Assembly: GCA_964650845.1 (NCBI GenBank)
Contig: CAZYXR010000102.1
Span: forward strand, 1 to 9,021
Direction of reading: 5' to 3'
Origin: UBA7692 sp964650845
Lineage (GTDB): Bacteria; Bacteroidota; Bacteroidia; Chitinophagales; LD1
DNA length: 9,021 bases
The position numbers and the translations under genes are program-made. The notes beneath the pieces were generated by a model. That model had not been told where the DNA came from, made no database searches, and saw only the letters and a program-made list of their open reading frames with translations. Positions 1 to 6,453 of the stretch are shown here, piece by piece. Position 1 is the first letter of the stretch, and each line of letters begins with the position of its first letter.

Positions 1-1
1 G

Positions 2-74
2 TGGTTTGGGAGGGAATTGAACCCCCGACACATAGATTTTCAGTCTATTGCTCTACCAACTGAGCTACCAAACC
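2..74 (-). tRNA. tRNA-Phe (anticodon GAA)
   Basis: The minus strand folds as a complete 73-nt tRNA. The acceptor stem pairs GGTTTGG (74-68) with CCAAACC (9-3), with discriminator A at position 2. The D arm (GCTC...GAGC) contains AGTTGGTAGA. The anticodon arm is ATAGA-CTGAAAA-TCTAT with anticodon GAA. The T arm is GGGGG-TTCAATT-CCCTC with one G-U pair. The genomic 3' end reads A-C just before the window edge, so a full encoded CCA cannot be confirmed. It lies downstream of hutH on the same strand, 57 bases past that stop, and has its own promoter candidate. I see no integrase or duplicated 3' end that would mark it as an attachment site. Confidence 0.97.
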
Positions 75-78
75 GTTT

Positions 79-96
79 CCATTTTGTTCAAAACGG
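79..96 (-). other. Hairpin in the 5' leader of tRNA-Phe
   Basis: Read on the minus strand, CCGTTTT-GAAC-AAAATGG can form a 7-bp stem (one G-U pair) with a 4-base loop. It ends four bases before the tRNA's first base. The 5' arm (96-91, CCGTTT) can alternatively pair with AAACGG at 78-73, which includes the first two tRNA bases. No T-run follows on the minus strand, so it does not look like a terminator for hutH. The sequence shows the pairing; any role in leader removal or termination is inference. Confidence 0.4.
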
Positions 97-100
97 AGTG

Positions 101-131
101 CGAATATAAAACTGTTTACAAGTTCTGCAAC
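101..131 (-). promoter_or_regulatory. Candidate Bacteroidota promoter for tRNA-Phe
   Basis: On the minus strand GTTG (131-128) is followed by exactly 19 bases and then TATATTCG (108-101). This matches the Bacteroidota primary-sigma pattern TTTG-N19-TAnnTTTG with one mismatch in each box. Transcription would start near position 96-97, at the base of the leader hairpin and about 22 bases before the tRNA. The -33 box abuts the hutH stop codon (134-132), so the promoter is packed into the short spacer. Confidence 0.55.
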
Positions 132-1622
132 TCAAAAATTTATTTCTCGCATAAAATCTACTGTAACTTGGATGTCATCGTACAAAATTCTATCGTTTGA
201 AAGGTGCGCAACTTGCTTGCGATAGTTGCTTTTTACATTTTCAATAAGCAAAGAACTTTTTAATGGTTTTCTAAAATCTAAGGCTTGCATGGCAGTCATA
301 AACTCTATTGCAAGCACCTTTTCTATGTTGTACACAATCTTGTAACATTTAACTGCGGCATTTGCGCCCATACTCACATGGTCCTCTTGTCCATCGCTGG
401 AAGTAATCGTATCTACCGATGCCGGAGTAGCAAGTTGCTTATTCATACTCACAATTGCAGCAGCGGTATATTGAGGAATCATTAACCCTGAATTCAATCC
501 ACTGTCTTGCACCAAAAATTTGGGAAGATTTCTTTTACCACATATCAACTGAAAAGTTCTGCGCTCGCTGATACTTGCCAGTTCGCTCATGGCAATACTC
601 AGGTAATCTAAAGCAATCGCCAATGGCTCACCATGAAAATTTCCACCAGAAATAATTTTATCTTCTTCGTGAAAAACAAGTGGATTATCGGTAACTGCAT
701 TTATTTCTCTTTCAAACACATCGCGCACCTGCGATATTGCATACTTTACGGCACCATGCACCTGCGGCACACATCTAAATGAATAAGGATCTTGAAGATG
801 TTCTTTCGCCTGTTCAGCAATTTCACTTCCTTCTAAAAAACGCAGCACTGCTTCTGCCGATTCTATTTGTCCTATATGATTTCGTACTCTTTGAATATCC
901 GCATCGAAAGGCGCAAGCGATGCGTCAAATGCATCAACCGAGGCAGCCGCAGTAAAATCGGCCAACTTTTCTACTCTTTCACTCTCTAATATCGAAAAAC
1001 AACCCCACGCGCTCATAAACTGAGTTCCGTTCAATAATGCCAACCCTTCTTTTGCTTGTAATTTTATTGCTTTTAATCCTGCCAATTCTAATGCCGAAGC
1101 GGCAGTCATTTTTTTACCTTTGTAGCGCACAGAGCCCAAACCCAAAAGCGGTAAACTTAAATGTGCCAAGGGTGCTAAATCGCCCGATGCGCCAAGCGAG
1201 CCAACCTCCCACACAACCGGCAAAATATCATTATTGTAAAGCAGTACAAGCTGTTGCAGGGTTTCCACACTTACTCCAGAGTAACCCAACGAAAGACCTT
1301 TAATTTTAAGCAACATCATTAAGCGCACAACTTCTTCGCGCACTTCATCGCCCATGCCACAAGCGTGGCTCATTACCAAATTTTGCTGCAACTGCTCCAC
1401 CTGCGAGTTATCAATCACCACATCATACAATGCACCAAAGCCTGTGTTGATACCATAATATCGGGCATCTTTTTCGATGAGTTTTGTTTCTAAAAAAGCT
1501 CTATTCTTTTTCACTCTTTCAACCACATCGCTTGCCAAATCTATCTTATGTGGCACCGATAAAAATCGCGCCAAATCTTCGATTGAAATTGCTGCTTGCG
1601 AAATCGTAAATAGTTTCTTCAT
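132..1622 (-). CDS. hutH: Histidine ammonia-lyase
   Basis: A 496-residue cytoplasmic enzyme of the aromatic amino acid lyase family, predicted to convert L-histidine to urocanate and ammonia, the first step of histidine breakdown. The Ala-Ser-Gly triad that cyclises into the MIO electrophile is at 145-147 in GSLGASGDLAPLAH. Other residues match the Pseudomonas putida enzyme: Tyr57 in YGINTGFG, His86 in SHACG, Asn198 in LLNGT, Tyr280 and Arg283 in DPYSFRCVPQ, and Glu413 in QEDHVSMG. The Ser-His-Ala and Gln-Glu-Asp sites favour histidine over tyrosine as substrate. Length is normal for the family. An upstream TTG (1625) is in frame, but the ATG at 1622 is the natural start and leaves 6 bases after the preceding stop, so it is probably co-transcribed with the DUF4340 gene. 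No hutU, hutI or hutG is in the window. Its start has no strong Shine-Dalgarno sequence. Confidence 0.95.
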   Translation of the reverse strand: MKKLFTISQAAISIEDLARFLSVPHKIDLASDVVERVKKNRAFLETKLIEKDARYYGINTGFGALYDVVIDNSQVEQLQQNLVMSHACGMGDEVREEVVRLMMLLKIKGLSLGYSGVSVETLQQLVLLYNNDILPVVWEVGSLGASGDLAPLAHLSLPLLGLGSVRYKGKKMTAASALELAGLKAIKLQAKEGLALLNGTQFMSAWGCFSILESERVEKLADFTAAASVDAFDASLAPFDADIQRVRNHIGQIESAEAVLRFLEGSEIAEQAKEHLQDPYSFRCVPQVHGAVKYAISQVRDVFEREINAVTDNPLVFHEEDKIISGGNFHGEPLAIALDYLSIAMSELASISERRTFQLICGKRNLPKFLVQDSGLNSGLMIPQYTAAAIVSMNKQLATPASVDTITSSDGQEDHVSMGANAAVKCYKIVYNIEKVLAIEFMTAMQALDFRKPLKSSLLIENVKSNYRKQVAHLSNDRILYDDIQVTVDFMREINF

Positions 1623-1628
1623 CAATAT

Positions 1629-2660
1629 CTATTTTACAGGTTCCGACTTTGTAAACTCTTCAAAAGTGCGCAACAACTTGCCGAAAACATAAATCTGTGC
1701 CACACCAAAATCTTTATCGTCATTCAGTGCAATGTATAATTTATCAATATCGGTTTTAACATCGTTGCCGTGTTCATCCATTTGTGTTTTACTGCGCCTG
1801 TTTACCGGCATATAAAACAGCTTCGCCAATTTGGTGTCTCCATTTTGTGTGGTTACCGAAATTATTGCCAATGGAGTTTGACGCAAAATCATATCTTTTT
1901 CGGCATTCTCATTTTCAAAATCTTCTATCTGCACACCTTGATACATGGAAACATAAGCATACAAAACACCTTGCGGCACAATGGTGTTTGCTCCTTTTGA
2001 ATTAAGCAATTTAAAAGAGTCGCGCCCCGCCTGTTCAATAGAAAAAGACCGAACATCATTTTCGGGATATTGCACCTCCAACTTTTTTACTGACTCGGGA
2101 TTTACGTTGAATACCATGCGGCTGCGCCACACATCTTCTTCCACTTCGTAAGTTGGTGTAAGGTAACCATCAAAGCCCGGAATGCGCACAATGTGCGGCC
2201 GCGAAGCCGGCTTGCCATCGAGCTGCATAAGCATATAAGTTGCTTTACTATCAAGCGTGGGACCGCCTACATAATAAACTTTCTCGGGGTTGCTTTTTCC
2301 AGCATAAAAAACTTGCACTTGAATGTTTGAAGCAAGCATTTCGCGCAAAACATTTTCGTGAGCAGCTTTGCTCACAGGTGCTTGCGATTCTATTCGCGAA
2401 ACCACCTCCAACAATCTTTCAATCAAATCTTGGCGGGCTTCATACTTATCATTTACAAACCATATTCCGTTCTTTTTCTCCAACACAATGTCTCTTTTTT
2501 TATCATCGTGCAAAATCACTTTACCTATTCGCGCTGGGTCTTTTACTTTAAATGCACCTTCGCGCTCATCTAATGTAGTTTGGTTTGGAGTTAATAAATA
2601 CCAAGCCATTAAAACACTTAGAATAACTAACAATAAAATATACGGAAGATATTTTCTCAT
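1629..2660 (-). CDS. DUF4340 domain protein, membrane-anchored
   Basis: A 343-residue protein of unknown function. The N-terminus is MRKYLP followed by a hydrophobic segment at about 5-23, then a long soluble region, so it should be a single-pass inner-membrane protein facing the periplasm. The region after the anchor fits DUF4340: a beta-rich stretch around VILHDDKKRDIVLEKKNGIW, then VWRSRMVFNVNPESVKKLEV, and a C-terminal DIDKLYIALNDDKDFGVAQ-type motif before FGKLLRTF. DUF4340 proteins are often encoded beside Gld-type ABC transporter genes in Bacteroidota; none is visible here. An in-frame TTG at 2720 would add 20 residues but overlaps the promoter candidate, and the residues it adds look non-coding, so I prefer the ATG at 2660. 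Its stop lies 6 bases before hutH, which suggests one transcript. No catalytic motif is seen. Confidence 0.8.
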   Translation of the reverse strand: MRKYLPYILLLVILSVLMAWYLLTPNQTTLDEREGAFKVKDPARIGKVILHDDKKRDIVLEKKNGIWFVNDKYEARQDLIERLLEVVSRIESQAPVSKAAHENVLREMLASNIQVQVFYAGKSNPEKVYYVGGPTLDSKATYMLMQLDGKPASRPHIVRIPGFDGYLTPTYEVEEDVWRSRMVFNVNPESVKKLEVQYPENDVRSFSIEQAGRDSFKLLNSKGANTIVPQGVLYAYVSMYQGVQIEDFENENAEKDMILRQTPLAIISVTTQNGDTKLAKLFYMPVNRRSKTQMDEHGNDVKTDIDKLYIALNDDKDFGVAQIYVFGKLLRTFEEFTKSEPVK

Positions 2661-2687
2661 AATGCCTAAAACTTTTTCACCACTAAA

Positions 2688-2702
2688 ATCCTTATTTAGG
2701 AT
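2688..2702 (-). repeat. Short inverted repeat in the leader of the DUF4340 gene
   Basis: ATCCT and AGGAT flank a 5-base spacer, 28 bases upstream of the DUF4340 ATG and inside its predicted 5' untranslated region. The stem is only 5 bp and A+T-rich, so it could be chance. It could also be a small operator half-site pair or a weak hairpin. Confidence 0.25.
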
Positions 2703-2717
2703 ATTAAAAACTACCTG

Positions 2718-2748
2718 CAATGTTACCCAAGTCTTTTAAAAAAGCATA
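2718..2748 (-). promoter_or_regulatory. Candidate promoter for the DUF4340-hutH operon
   Basis: On the minus strand TATG (2748-2745), a 19-base spacer and TAACATTG (2725-2718) fit TTTG-N19-TAnnTTTG with one mismatch in each box. Transcription would start near 2713-2714, giving a leader of about 53 bases to the ATG at 2660. The exact spacing supports it; both mismatches lower confidence. Confidence 0.4.
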
Positions 2749-2781
2749 GAAATTAAATAACGGCAATACATGGCATACACT

Positions 2782-2789
2782 TATCTTTG
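2782..2789 (+). promoter_or_regulatory. -7 promoter box (TATCTTTG) at the start of the HAD gene
   Basis: TATCTTTG is a perfect TAnnTTTG match and is followed by C, as is common in this phylum. I see no TTG 18-20 bases upstream, so the -33 box is weak or missing. A start of transcription four to six bases downstream would fall at about 2793-2795, almost on the TTG start codon at 2796, leaving little or no leader. Confidence 0.5.
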
Positions 2790-2795
2790 CAATGC

Positions 2796-3491
2796 TTGAA
2801 AAACTACAATCACATCTTTTTCGACTTAGACCACACACTTTGGGACTTCGACACCAATTCAAAACTCGCATTAAACGAAATGTACGAGTTGAATAATTTG
2901 AAAGAAAGAGGCATCTACGATTTCAATCAATTTCATCAAACTTACAAACCCATCAACGATCAATTTTGGTATCTCTACCACAATAACAAAGTGAGTAAAG
3001 AAGCATTGCGTATCGGCCGCTTTCGCGAAACCCTTACACGGTTTTCTATTGACGATGAAAAATTAGCCAACACCCTTGCCGAGCAGTATCTCAAAATCAG
3101 CCCATATAAAACAGCGCTGATACCACATACAATTGAAGTGCTTAATCATTTACAATCGCAATACGAAATTCATATTATCACCAATGGGTTTGCTGAGGTG
3201 CAACGAGTAAAAATTGAAAACTCGGGATTGAAAGACTATTTTAAAAACATATTGATTTCTGAAGAACTCGGTTTTCAAAAACCGCAAGCCGAAATTTTTC
3301 ATCACGCTTTTAAACTGGCAGCAACAAAGCCCGAAAACTCGCTGATGATTGGCGATAGCTTGCATACCGATATTGAAGGCGCACAAAATGCAGGCATAGA
3401 TTCTGTGTACTTCAACCCGCGCAACAAATGGCACAAACACAACCCTACATTTGAAATAAGAGAATTGATTGAGCTGAAAGAACTGTTGTAA
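2796..3491 (+). CDS. YjjG/YfnB-type HAD nucleotidase
   Basis: A 231-residue cytoplasmic HAD-superfamily phosphatase. All four motifs are present: nucleophile Asp10 and acid/base Asp12 in FFDLDHTLWDFD, Thr129 in HIITNGF, Lys162 in GFQKPQAEIF, and the metal-binding acids Asp187 and Asp192 in IGDSLHTDIEGA. A helical cap lies between motifs I and II (about 20-105). The HTLWDFD N-terminus is characteristic of the YjjG/YfnB group, in which E. coli YjjG dephosphorylates noncanonical pyrimidine nucleoside monophosphates, so a house-cleaning role is likely by homology. The start is unusual: no in-frame ATG lies between the upstream stop at 2754 and motif I. TTG at 2796 gives MKNYNHIFFDLD, which resembles relatives; TTG at 2787 would add three residues. 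An ATG at 2792 is out of frame by one base. A guanine deaminase gene follows 45 bases downstream. Confidence 0.9.
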   Translation: MKNYNHIFFDLDHTLWDFDTNSKLALNEMYELNNLKERGIYDFNQFHQTYKPINDQFWYLYHNNKVSKEALRIGRFRETLTRFSIDDEKLANTLAEQYLKISPYKTALIPHTIEVLNHLQSQYEIHIITNGFAEVQRVKIENSGLKDYFKNILISEELGFQKPQAEIFHHAFKLAATKPENSLMIGDSLHTDIEGAQNAGIDSVYFNPRNKWHKHNPTFEIRELIELKELL

Positions 3492-3536
3492 TATACTGAT
3501 TCACATTTCAGCAATTGGTATAAATCTGAAACTACT

Positions 3537-4010
3537 ATGATGGAAAACAAACATTTTATGCTCGAAGCCATTCGCCTTAGCAAACAAGGAATGGAAAACG
3601 GAATTGGAGGACCCTTTGGGGCGGTAATTGTAAAAAACGGAGTTATAGTTGGCCAAGGTTGCAACAAAGTAGTTTCAACCAGCGACCCTACCGCACATGC
3701 CGAAGTGGTAGCCATTCGCGATGCCTGCCAAAGCCTAAAAACATTTCAACTAAACGGTTGCGAAATTTATTGCAGTTGCGAACCTTGCCCCATGTGTCTG
3801 AGCGCAATTTATTGGGCACGTATTGATAAAATCTATTTTGCCAACACCAAAAACGATGCCGCCAACATTGGCTTTGACGATGCTTTTATTTATGATGAAA
3901 TTGAAAAACCAATAGATAAAAGAAGCATCCCAATTGAAACTTTGATGCGTAATGAAGCAAAGGAAGTTTTCGATTTATGGCTAAAAAAAGAAGATAAAAT
4001 TGAATATTGA
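3537..4010 (+). CDS. guaD: Guanine deaminase (CDA-fold type)
   Basis: A 157-residue cytoplasmic zinc enzyme of the cytidine deaminase-like fold, predicted to hydrolyse guanine to xanthine and ammonia. Zinc ligands and the catalytic acid are visible: His54 and Glu56 in PTAHAEV, and Cys84 and Cys87 in PCPMC. It resembles the short Bacillus subtilis GuaD along its whole length, including GGPFGAVIV (24-32), AIYWAR (90-95), GFDDAFIY (112-119) and a C-terminus ending in Glu-Tyr. In B. subtilis the C-terminal tyrosine reaches into the active site of a domain-swapped dimer. These features separate it from the tRNA adenosine deaminase TadA, which lacks GFDD and that tail. Two Met codons in tandem open the frame (3537 and 3540) and either could be the start. 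It follows the HAD nucleotidase on the same strand after 45 bases, so the two may share a transcript and act in nucleotide and base breakdown. Confidence 0.92.
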   Translation: MMENKHFMLEAIRLSKQGMENGIGGPFGAVIVKNGVIVGQGCNKVVSTSDPTAHAEVVAIRDACQSLKTFQLNGCEIYCSCEPCPMCLSAIYWARIDKIYFANTKNDAANIGFDDAFIYDEIEKPIDKRSIPIETLMRNEAKEVFDLWLKKEDKIEY

Positions 4011-4036
4011 AGTGCCGAGCAATAACTGTAAATTTT
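4006..4036 (+). promoter_or_regulatory. Candidate promoter for the pseudouridine synthase gene
   Basis: ATTG (4006-4009) lies 19 bases before TAAATTTT (4029-4036), matching TTTG-N19-TAnnTTTG with one mismatch per box. The -33 box overlaps the guaD stop codon. Transcription would begin near 4041, giving a leader of about 40 bases. The region is A+T-rich, so chance agreement is possible. Confidence 0.35.
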
Positions 4037-4080
4037 AAATCAAAAAAATCTCACATCCTAAATTCACCCATATTCGCAGC

Positions 4081-5133
4081 ATGATTACAGATGATGTTAT
4101 TGACGAAGAAACCGAGCAGGGCGAAGAACTGGTTCAGGAAATTCACATAAAAATTGACCCCGGGCAGCAAACCGATCGCATAGACAAATTCATTTCTTCG
4201 CGACTTACCAATAAAATCAGCCGCACAAAAATTCAGTATGCAGCCGAAACACAAAGCCTGCTGGTAAACGGCAAACCCGTAAAAAACAATTACAAGATAA
4301 AGCCTGGCGATGCAATACACCTTATTTTGCCACGCACCAGCGAAGAGTACGACCTTTCGGCCGAAAACATTCCATTGGAAGTTGTTTTTGAAGATGAACA
4401 CGTTTTGGTAATCAACAAACAAGCCGGCTTGGTGGTGCATCCGGGCTTAGGCAACCCACGTGGCACGCTCATCAATGCATTGATGTGGCATTACCAAAAT
4501 TTACCTTCGGTAAAAGAAGCGTATCGCCCGGGCATAGTACACCGCCTCGATAAAGACACAACAGGCTTAATGATTGTGGCAAAAACAGATCAAGCTTTGG
4601 CGCATTTGGCAAAGCAGTTTTTCGACAGAACTATACAACGAAAATACATTGCTCTGGCATGGGGAAACATAGCCGAAGACGAAGGTAAAATTGATGTAAA
4701 CATTGGCCGGCACGAAAGATTGCGTATGCAAATGCAAGTTTTTCCAGAAGGCGACAAAGGCAAAAATGCAGTTACACGCTACAAGGTTTTAGAAAGATTG
4801 AATTATGTAACACTGGTGGAATGCAAATTAGAAACTGGCCGCACACACCAAATTCGCGTTCACATGAAAGCAATTGGGCACACTTTGTTTGGCGATATTC
4901 GCTATGGCAGCAACCGAATTTTAAAAGGTACCATACACACCAAATACAAGCAGTTTATTGATAATTGCTTGGAGTTGTTACCCCGCCAAGCATTACACGC
5001 GGCAGTGCTAGGCTTCAAACACCCGGCAACCGGAAAAGATTACTTTTTTGAAAGCCCAATGCCTGACGATTTTAAGGCTGTGATGGATAAATGGCACAGA
5101 TACTGGAGCAATCCAAATGCAGAAGCAGAGTAA
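4081..5133 (+). CDS. rluD: RluD-type 23S rRNA pseudouridine synthase
   Basis: A 350-residue cytoplasmic enzyme of the RluA family that isomerises uridine to pseudouridine in RNA. An S4 RNA-binding domain occupies about 31-90 (RIDKFISSRL...LLVNGKPVKNNYKIKPGD). The catalytic domain follows, opening with VVFEDEHVLVINKQAGLVVHPG. The family signature HRLDKDTTG is at 154-162, with catalytic Asp157. GRTHQIRVHM, a conserved active-site motif, is also present. The S4 plus RluA-family architecture and length fit RluD, which in E. coli modifies helix 69 of 23S rRNA, although RluC or RluB-like substrate choice cannot be excluded from sequence alone. The N-terminus has an acidic extension of about 20 residues (several Asp and Glu). 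It stands 70 bases after guaD and 96 before lgt. The start is set by the only nearby ATG; no strong Shine-Dalgarno sequence is seen. Confidence 0.92.
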   Translation: MITDDVIDEETEQGEELVQEIHIKIDPGQQTDRIDKFISSRLTNKISRTKIQYAAETQSLLVNGKPVKNNYKIKPGDAIHLILPRTSEEYDLSAENIPLEVVFEDEHVLVINKQAGLVVHPGLGNPRGTLINALMWHYQNLPSVKEAYRPGIVHRLDKDTTGLMIVAKTDQALAHLAKQFFDRTIQRKYIALAWGNIAEDEGKIDVNIGRHERLRMQMQVFPEGDKGKNAVTRYKVLERLNYVTLVECKLETGRTHQIRVHMKAIGHTLFGDIRYGSNRILKGTIHTKYKQFIDNCLELLPRQALHAAVLGFKHPATGKDYFFESPMPDDFKAVMDKWHRYWSNPNAEAE

Positions 5134-5229
5134 ACAACTTGTAATATTTTACCACTTGTTACCCAAAGAACTTCCTTTTATTCGCCCGCTAAAATTGGAT
5201 TATTTGTTCAATCACTAAAATAATACATC

Positions 5230-6432
5230 ATGTTATTGCTTCGTTGTTACCCTCGCATTACCGATTGGCTGTTCGATGTTACCAGCATCGACCTGCGCTT
5301 TCTTCCAATATACAGCTACGGCTTTTTTGTTGCTATGGGATTTATTGTAGCCGCTGCAATTGCAGCCTGGGAAATGAGACGCAGAGAAACACTCGGGCTT
5401 TTCAACTACACCACCAAAACTATCATCACCGGTCAAGCTCCAAAGCCTTTGGATGTATTGCTCAATGCACTTTTAGGATTTGTAATTGGGCTAAAATTAG
5501 TGGGCATCATGCTCGATAAAACCACCTTTAGCATCAACCCTCAGGCATACATTTTTTCTATGGAAGGTAGCTGGCTTGGTGGAGTAATAGGCGCGGCAAT
5601 TATGGGTGGGTACTACTTTTACAGCAGAAAAAAAGAGCAACTACCAGAACCCAAAACAGAAATAATAAAAATTTACCCAAGCCAACAAATTGGCGACTTG
5701 GTGGTAATTGCAGCAGTGCTTGGAATATCAGGTGCAAACATTTTCAACTTCCTCGAAAACCCTGAAGACTTGCAGGCATTTATGCAAGACCCCATCGGCT
5801 CTATGTTCAGCGGACTTTCAGTTTTGGGCGGATTGATTTTTGCGGGTATTGGTTTTGGTTTGTATGCTTACTTCAAAAAAATTCATATTCTTCATTTGTT
5901 CGATAGTGTTGCACCGGGTTATATTCTTGCTAACGGCATAGGCAGAATTGGCTGCCACGTAAGCGGTGATGGCGATTGGGGTATCGTAAATACCGCAGCA
6001 AAGCCTGATTGGATTCCGCAATTTTTGTGGAGTAATGATTACGCACATAACATCATTGGTGCAGGTGTGCCCATAGAAGGTTGCCTCGGTAATTTTTGCA
6101 CGCACTTAGACCCTCCTGTTTTACCAACTCCGCTTTATGAATTTGCCGAGTGCGCATTGATTTGTGTACTGCTTCTTTCGGTGCGCAAAATATACACTTA
6201 CATGCCGGGCATGATTTTCCTTTTCTTCCTTGTATTGAATGGTATTCAAAGATACACTATTGAGCAGGTGCGCGATATTTCTGACAGAAACCTGATTGAT
6301 GTATTTGGCTTTCATTTAAAACAGGCAGAACTTATTTCTATCATCATGTCTGTTGTTGGAACGCTTGGCGCTATTGCACTTTGGCAGTATTACAAAAAGC
6401 ATCCGCACAGGGTTGATTTGCAGAAGAAGTAA
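5230..6432 (+). CDS. lgt: Prolipoprotein diacylglyceryl transferase, Bacteroidota type
   Basis: A 400-residue polytopic inner-membrane enzyme that moves diacylglyceryl from phosphatidylglycerol to the lipobox cysteine of prolipoproteins, the first step of lipoprotein maturation. From memory of the E. coli protein, the conserved blocks align in order: YSYGFFVAMGF (28-38), GLSVLGGLI (195-203), DSVAPGYILANGIGRIG (225-241), GDGDWG (246-251), PTPLYEF (299-305) and QRYTIEQVRD (340-349). Arg239 matches E. coli Arg143, and Arg341 matches E. coli Arg239. It is about 110 residues longer than E. coli Lgt; the extra part (about 55-155) adds two hydrophobic segments (about 76-95 and 114-131). At positions matching E. 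coli His103, Asn146 and Tyr235 it has Leu199, Cys242 and Asn337. The GRIGC...GDGDWG form is, as I recall, usual in Bacteroidota, so the protein is probably active. The 96-base upstream spacer holds no convincing promoter. It converges on the protease gene. Confidence 0.88.
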   Translation: MLLLRCYPRITDWLFDVTSIDLRFLPIYSYGFFVAMGFIVAAAIAAWEMRRRETLGLFNYTTKTIITGQAPKPLDVLLNALLGFVIGLKLVGIMLDKTTFSINPQAYIFSMEGSWLGGVIGAAIMGGYYFYSRKKEQLPEPKTEIIKIYPSQQIGDLVVIAAVLGISGANIFNFLENPEDLQAFMQDPIGSMFSGLSVLGGLIFAGIGFGLYAYFKKIHILHLFDSVAPGYILANGIGRIGCHVSGDGDWGIVNTAAKPDWIPQFLWSNDYAHNIIGAGVPIEGCLGNFCTHLDPPVLPTPLYEFAECALICVLLLSVRKIYTYMPGMIFLFFLVLNGIQRYTIEQVRDISDRNLIDVFGFHLKQAELISIIMSVVGTLGAIALWQYYKKHPHRVDLQKK

Positions 6433-6453
6433 AAATACACTACTGTTAGAATA

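Noticed and set aside
2..74. tRNA-Phe as an integration site of a mobile element
   Set aside because: No integrase, no duplicated tRNA 3' end and no change in gene character were seen in the window; the region beyond position 1 is not visible.
132..1622. Tyrosine ammonia-lyase (flexirubin or aryl polyene pathway)
   Set aside because: Ser-His-Ala and Gln-Glu-Asp-His at the substrate-binding sites match histidine lyases, and no pigment genes are nearby.
1623..1625. TTG as the hutH start codon
   Set aside because: The adjacent in-frame ATG at 1622 gives the usual M-K-K start, so the TTG adds only one residue and is not needed.
2661..2720. An N-terminal extension of 20 residues on the DUF4340 protein from TTG 2720
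   Set aside because: The added residues would precede an otherwise clean membrane anchor and overlap the candidate promoter; the ATG at 2660 explains the protein better.
3302..3715. A 137-codon minus-strand open frame across the HAD-guanine deaminase junction
   Set aside because: It lies opposite two well-supported genes, has low-complexity composition and no recognisable domain, so it is a shadow frame.
3537..4010. TadA-type tRNA adenosine deaminase
   Set aside because: The zinc motifs are shared, but GFDDAFIY, AIYWAR and the C-terminal Glu-Tyr tail match short guanine deaminases instead.
4051..4440. A 129-codon minus-strand open frame opposite the start of rluD
   Set aside because: It is fully antisense to a confident S4-domain coding region, with no promoter box and no family resemblance.
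5134..5229. A promoter or terminator in the rluD-lgt spacer
   Set aside because: TTATTTG and TTATTCG resemble -7 boxes but lack the TA at the right distance, and GTAATATTTTAC is only a 4-bp palindrome; nothing here is convincing.
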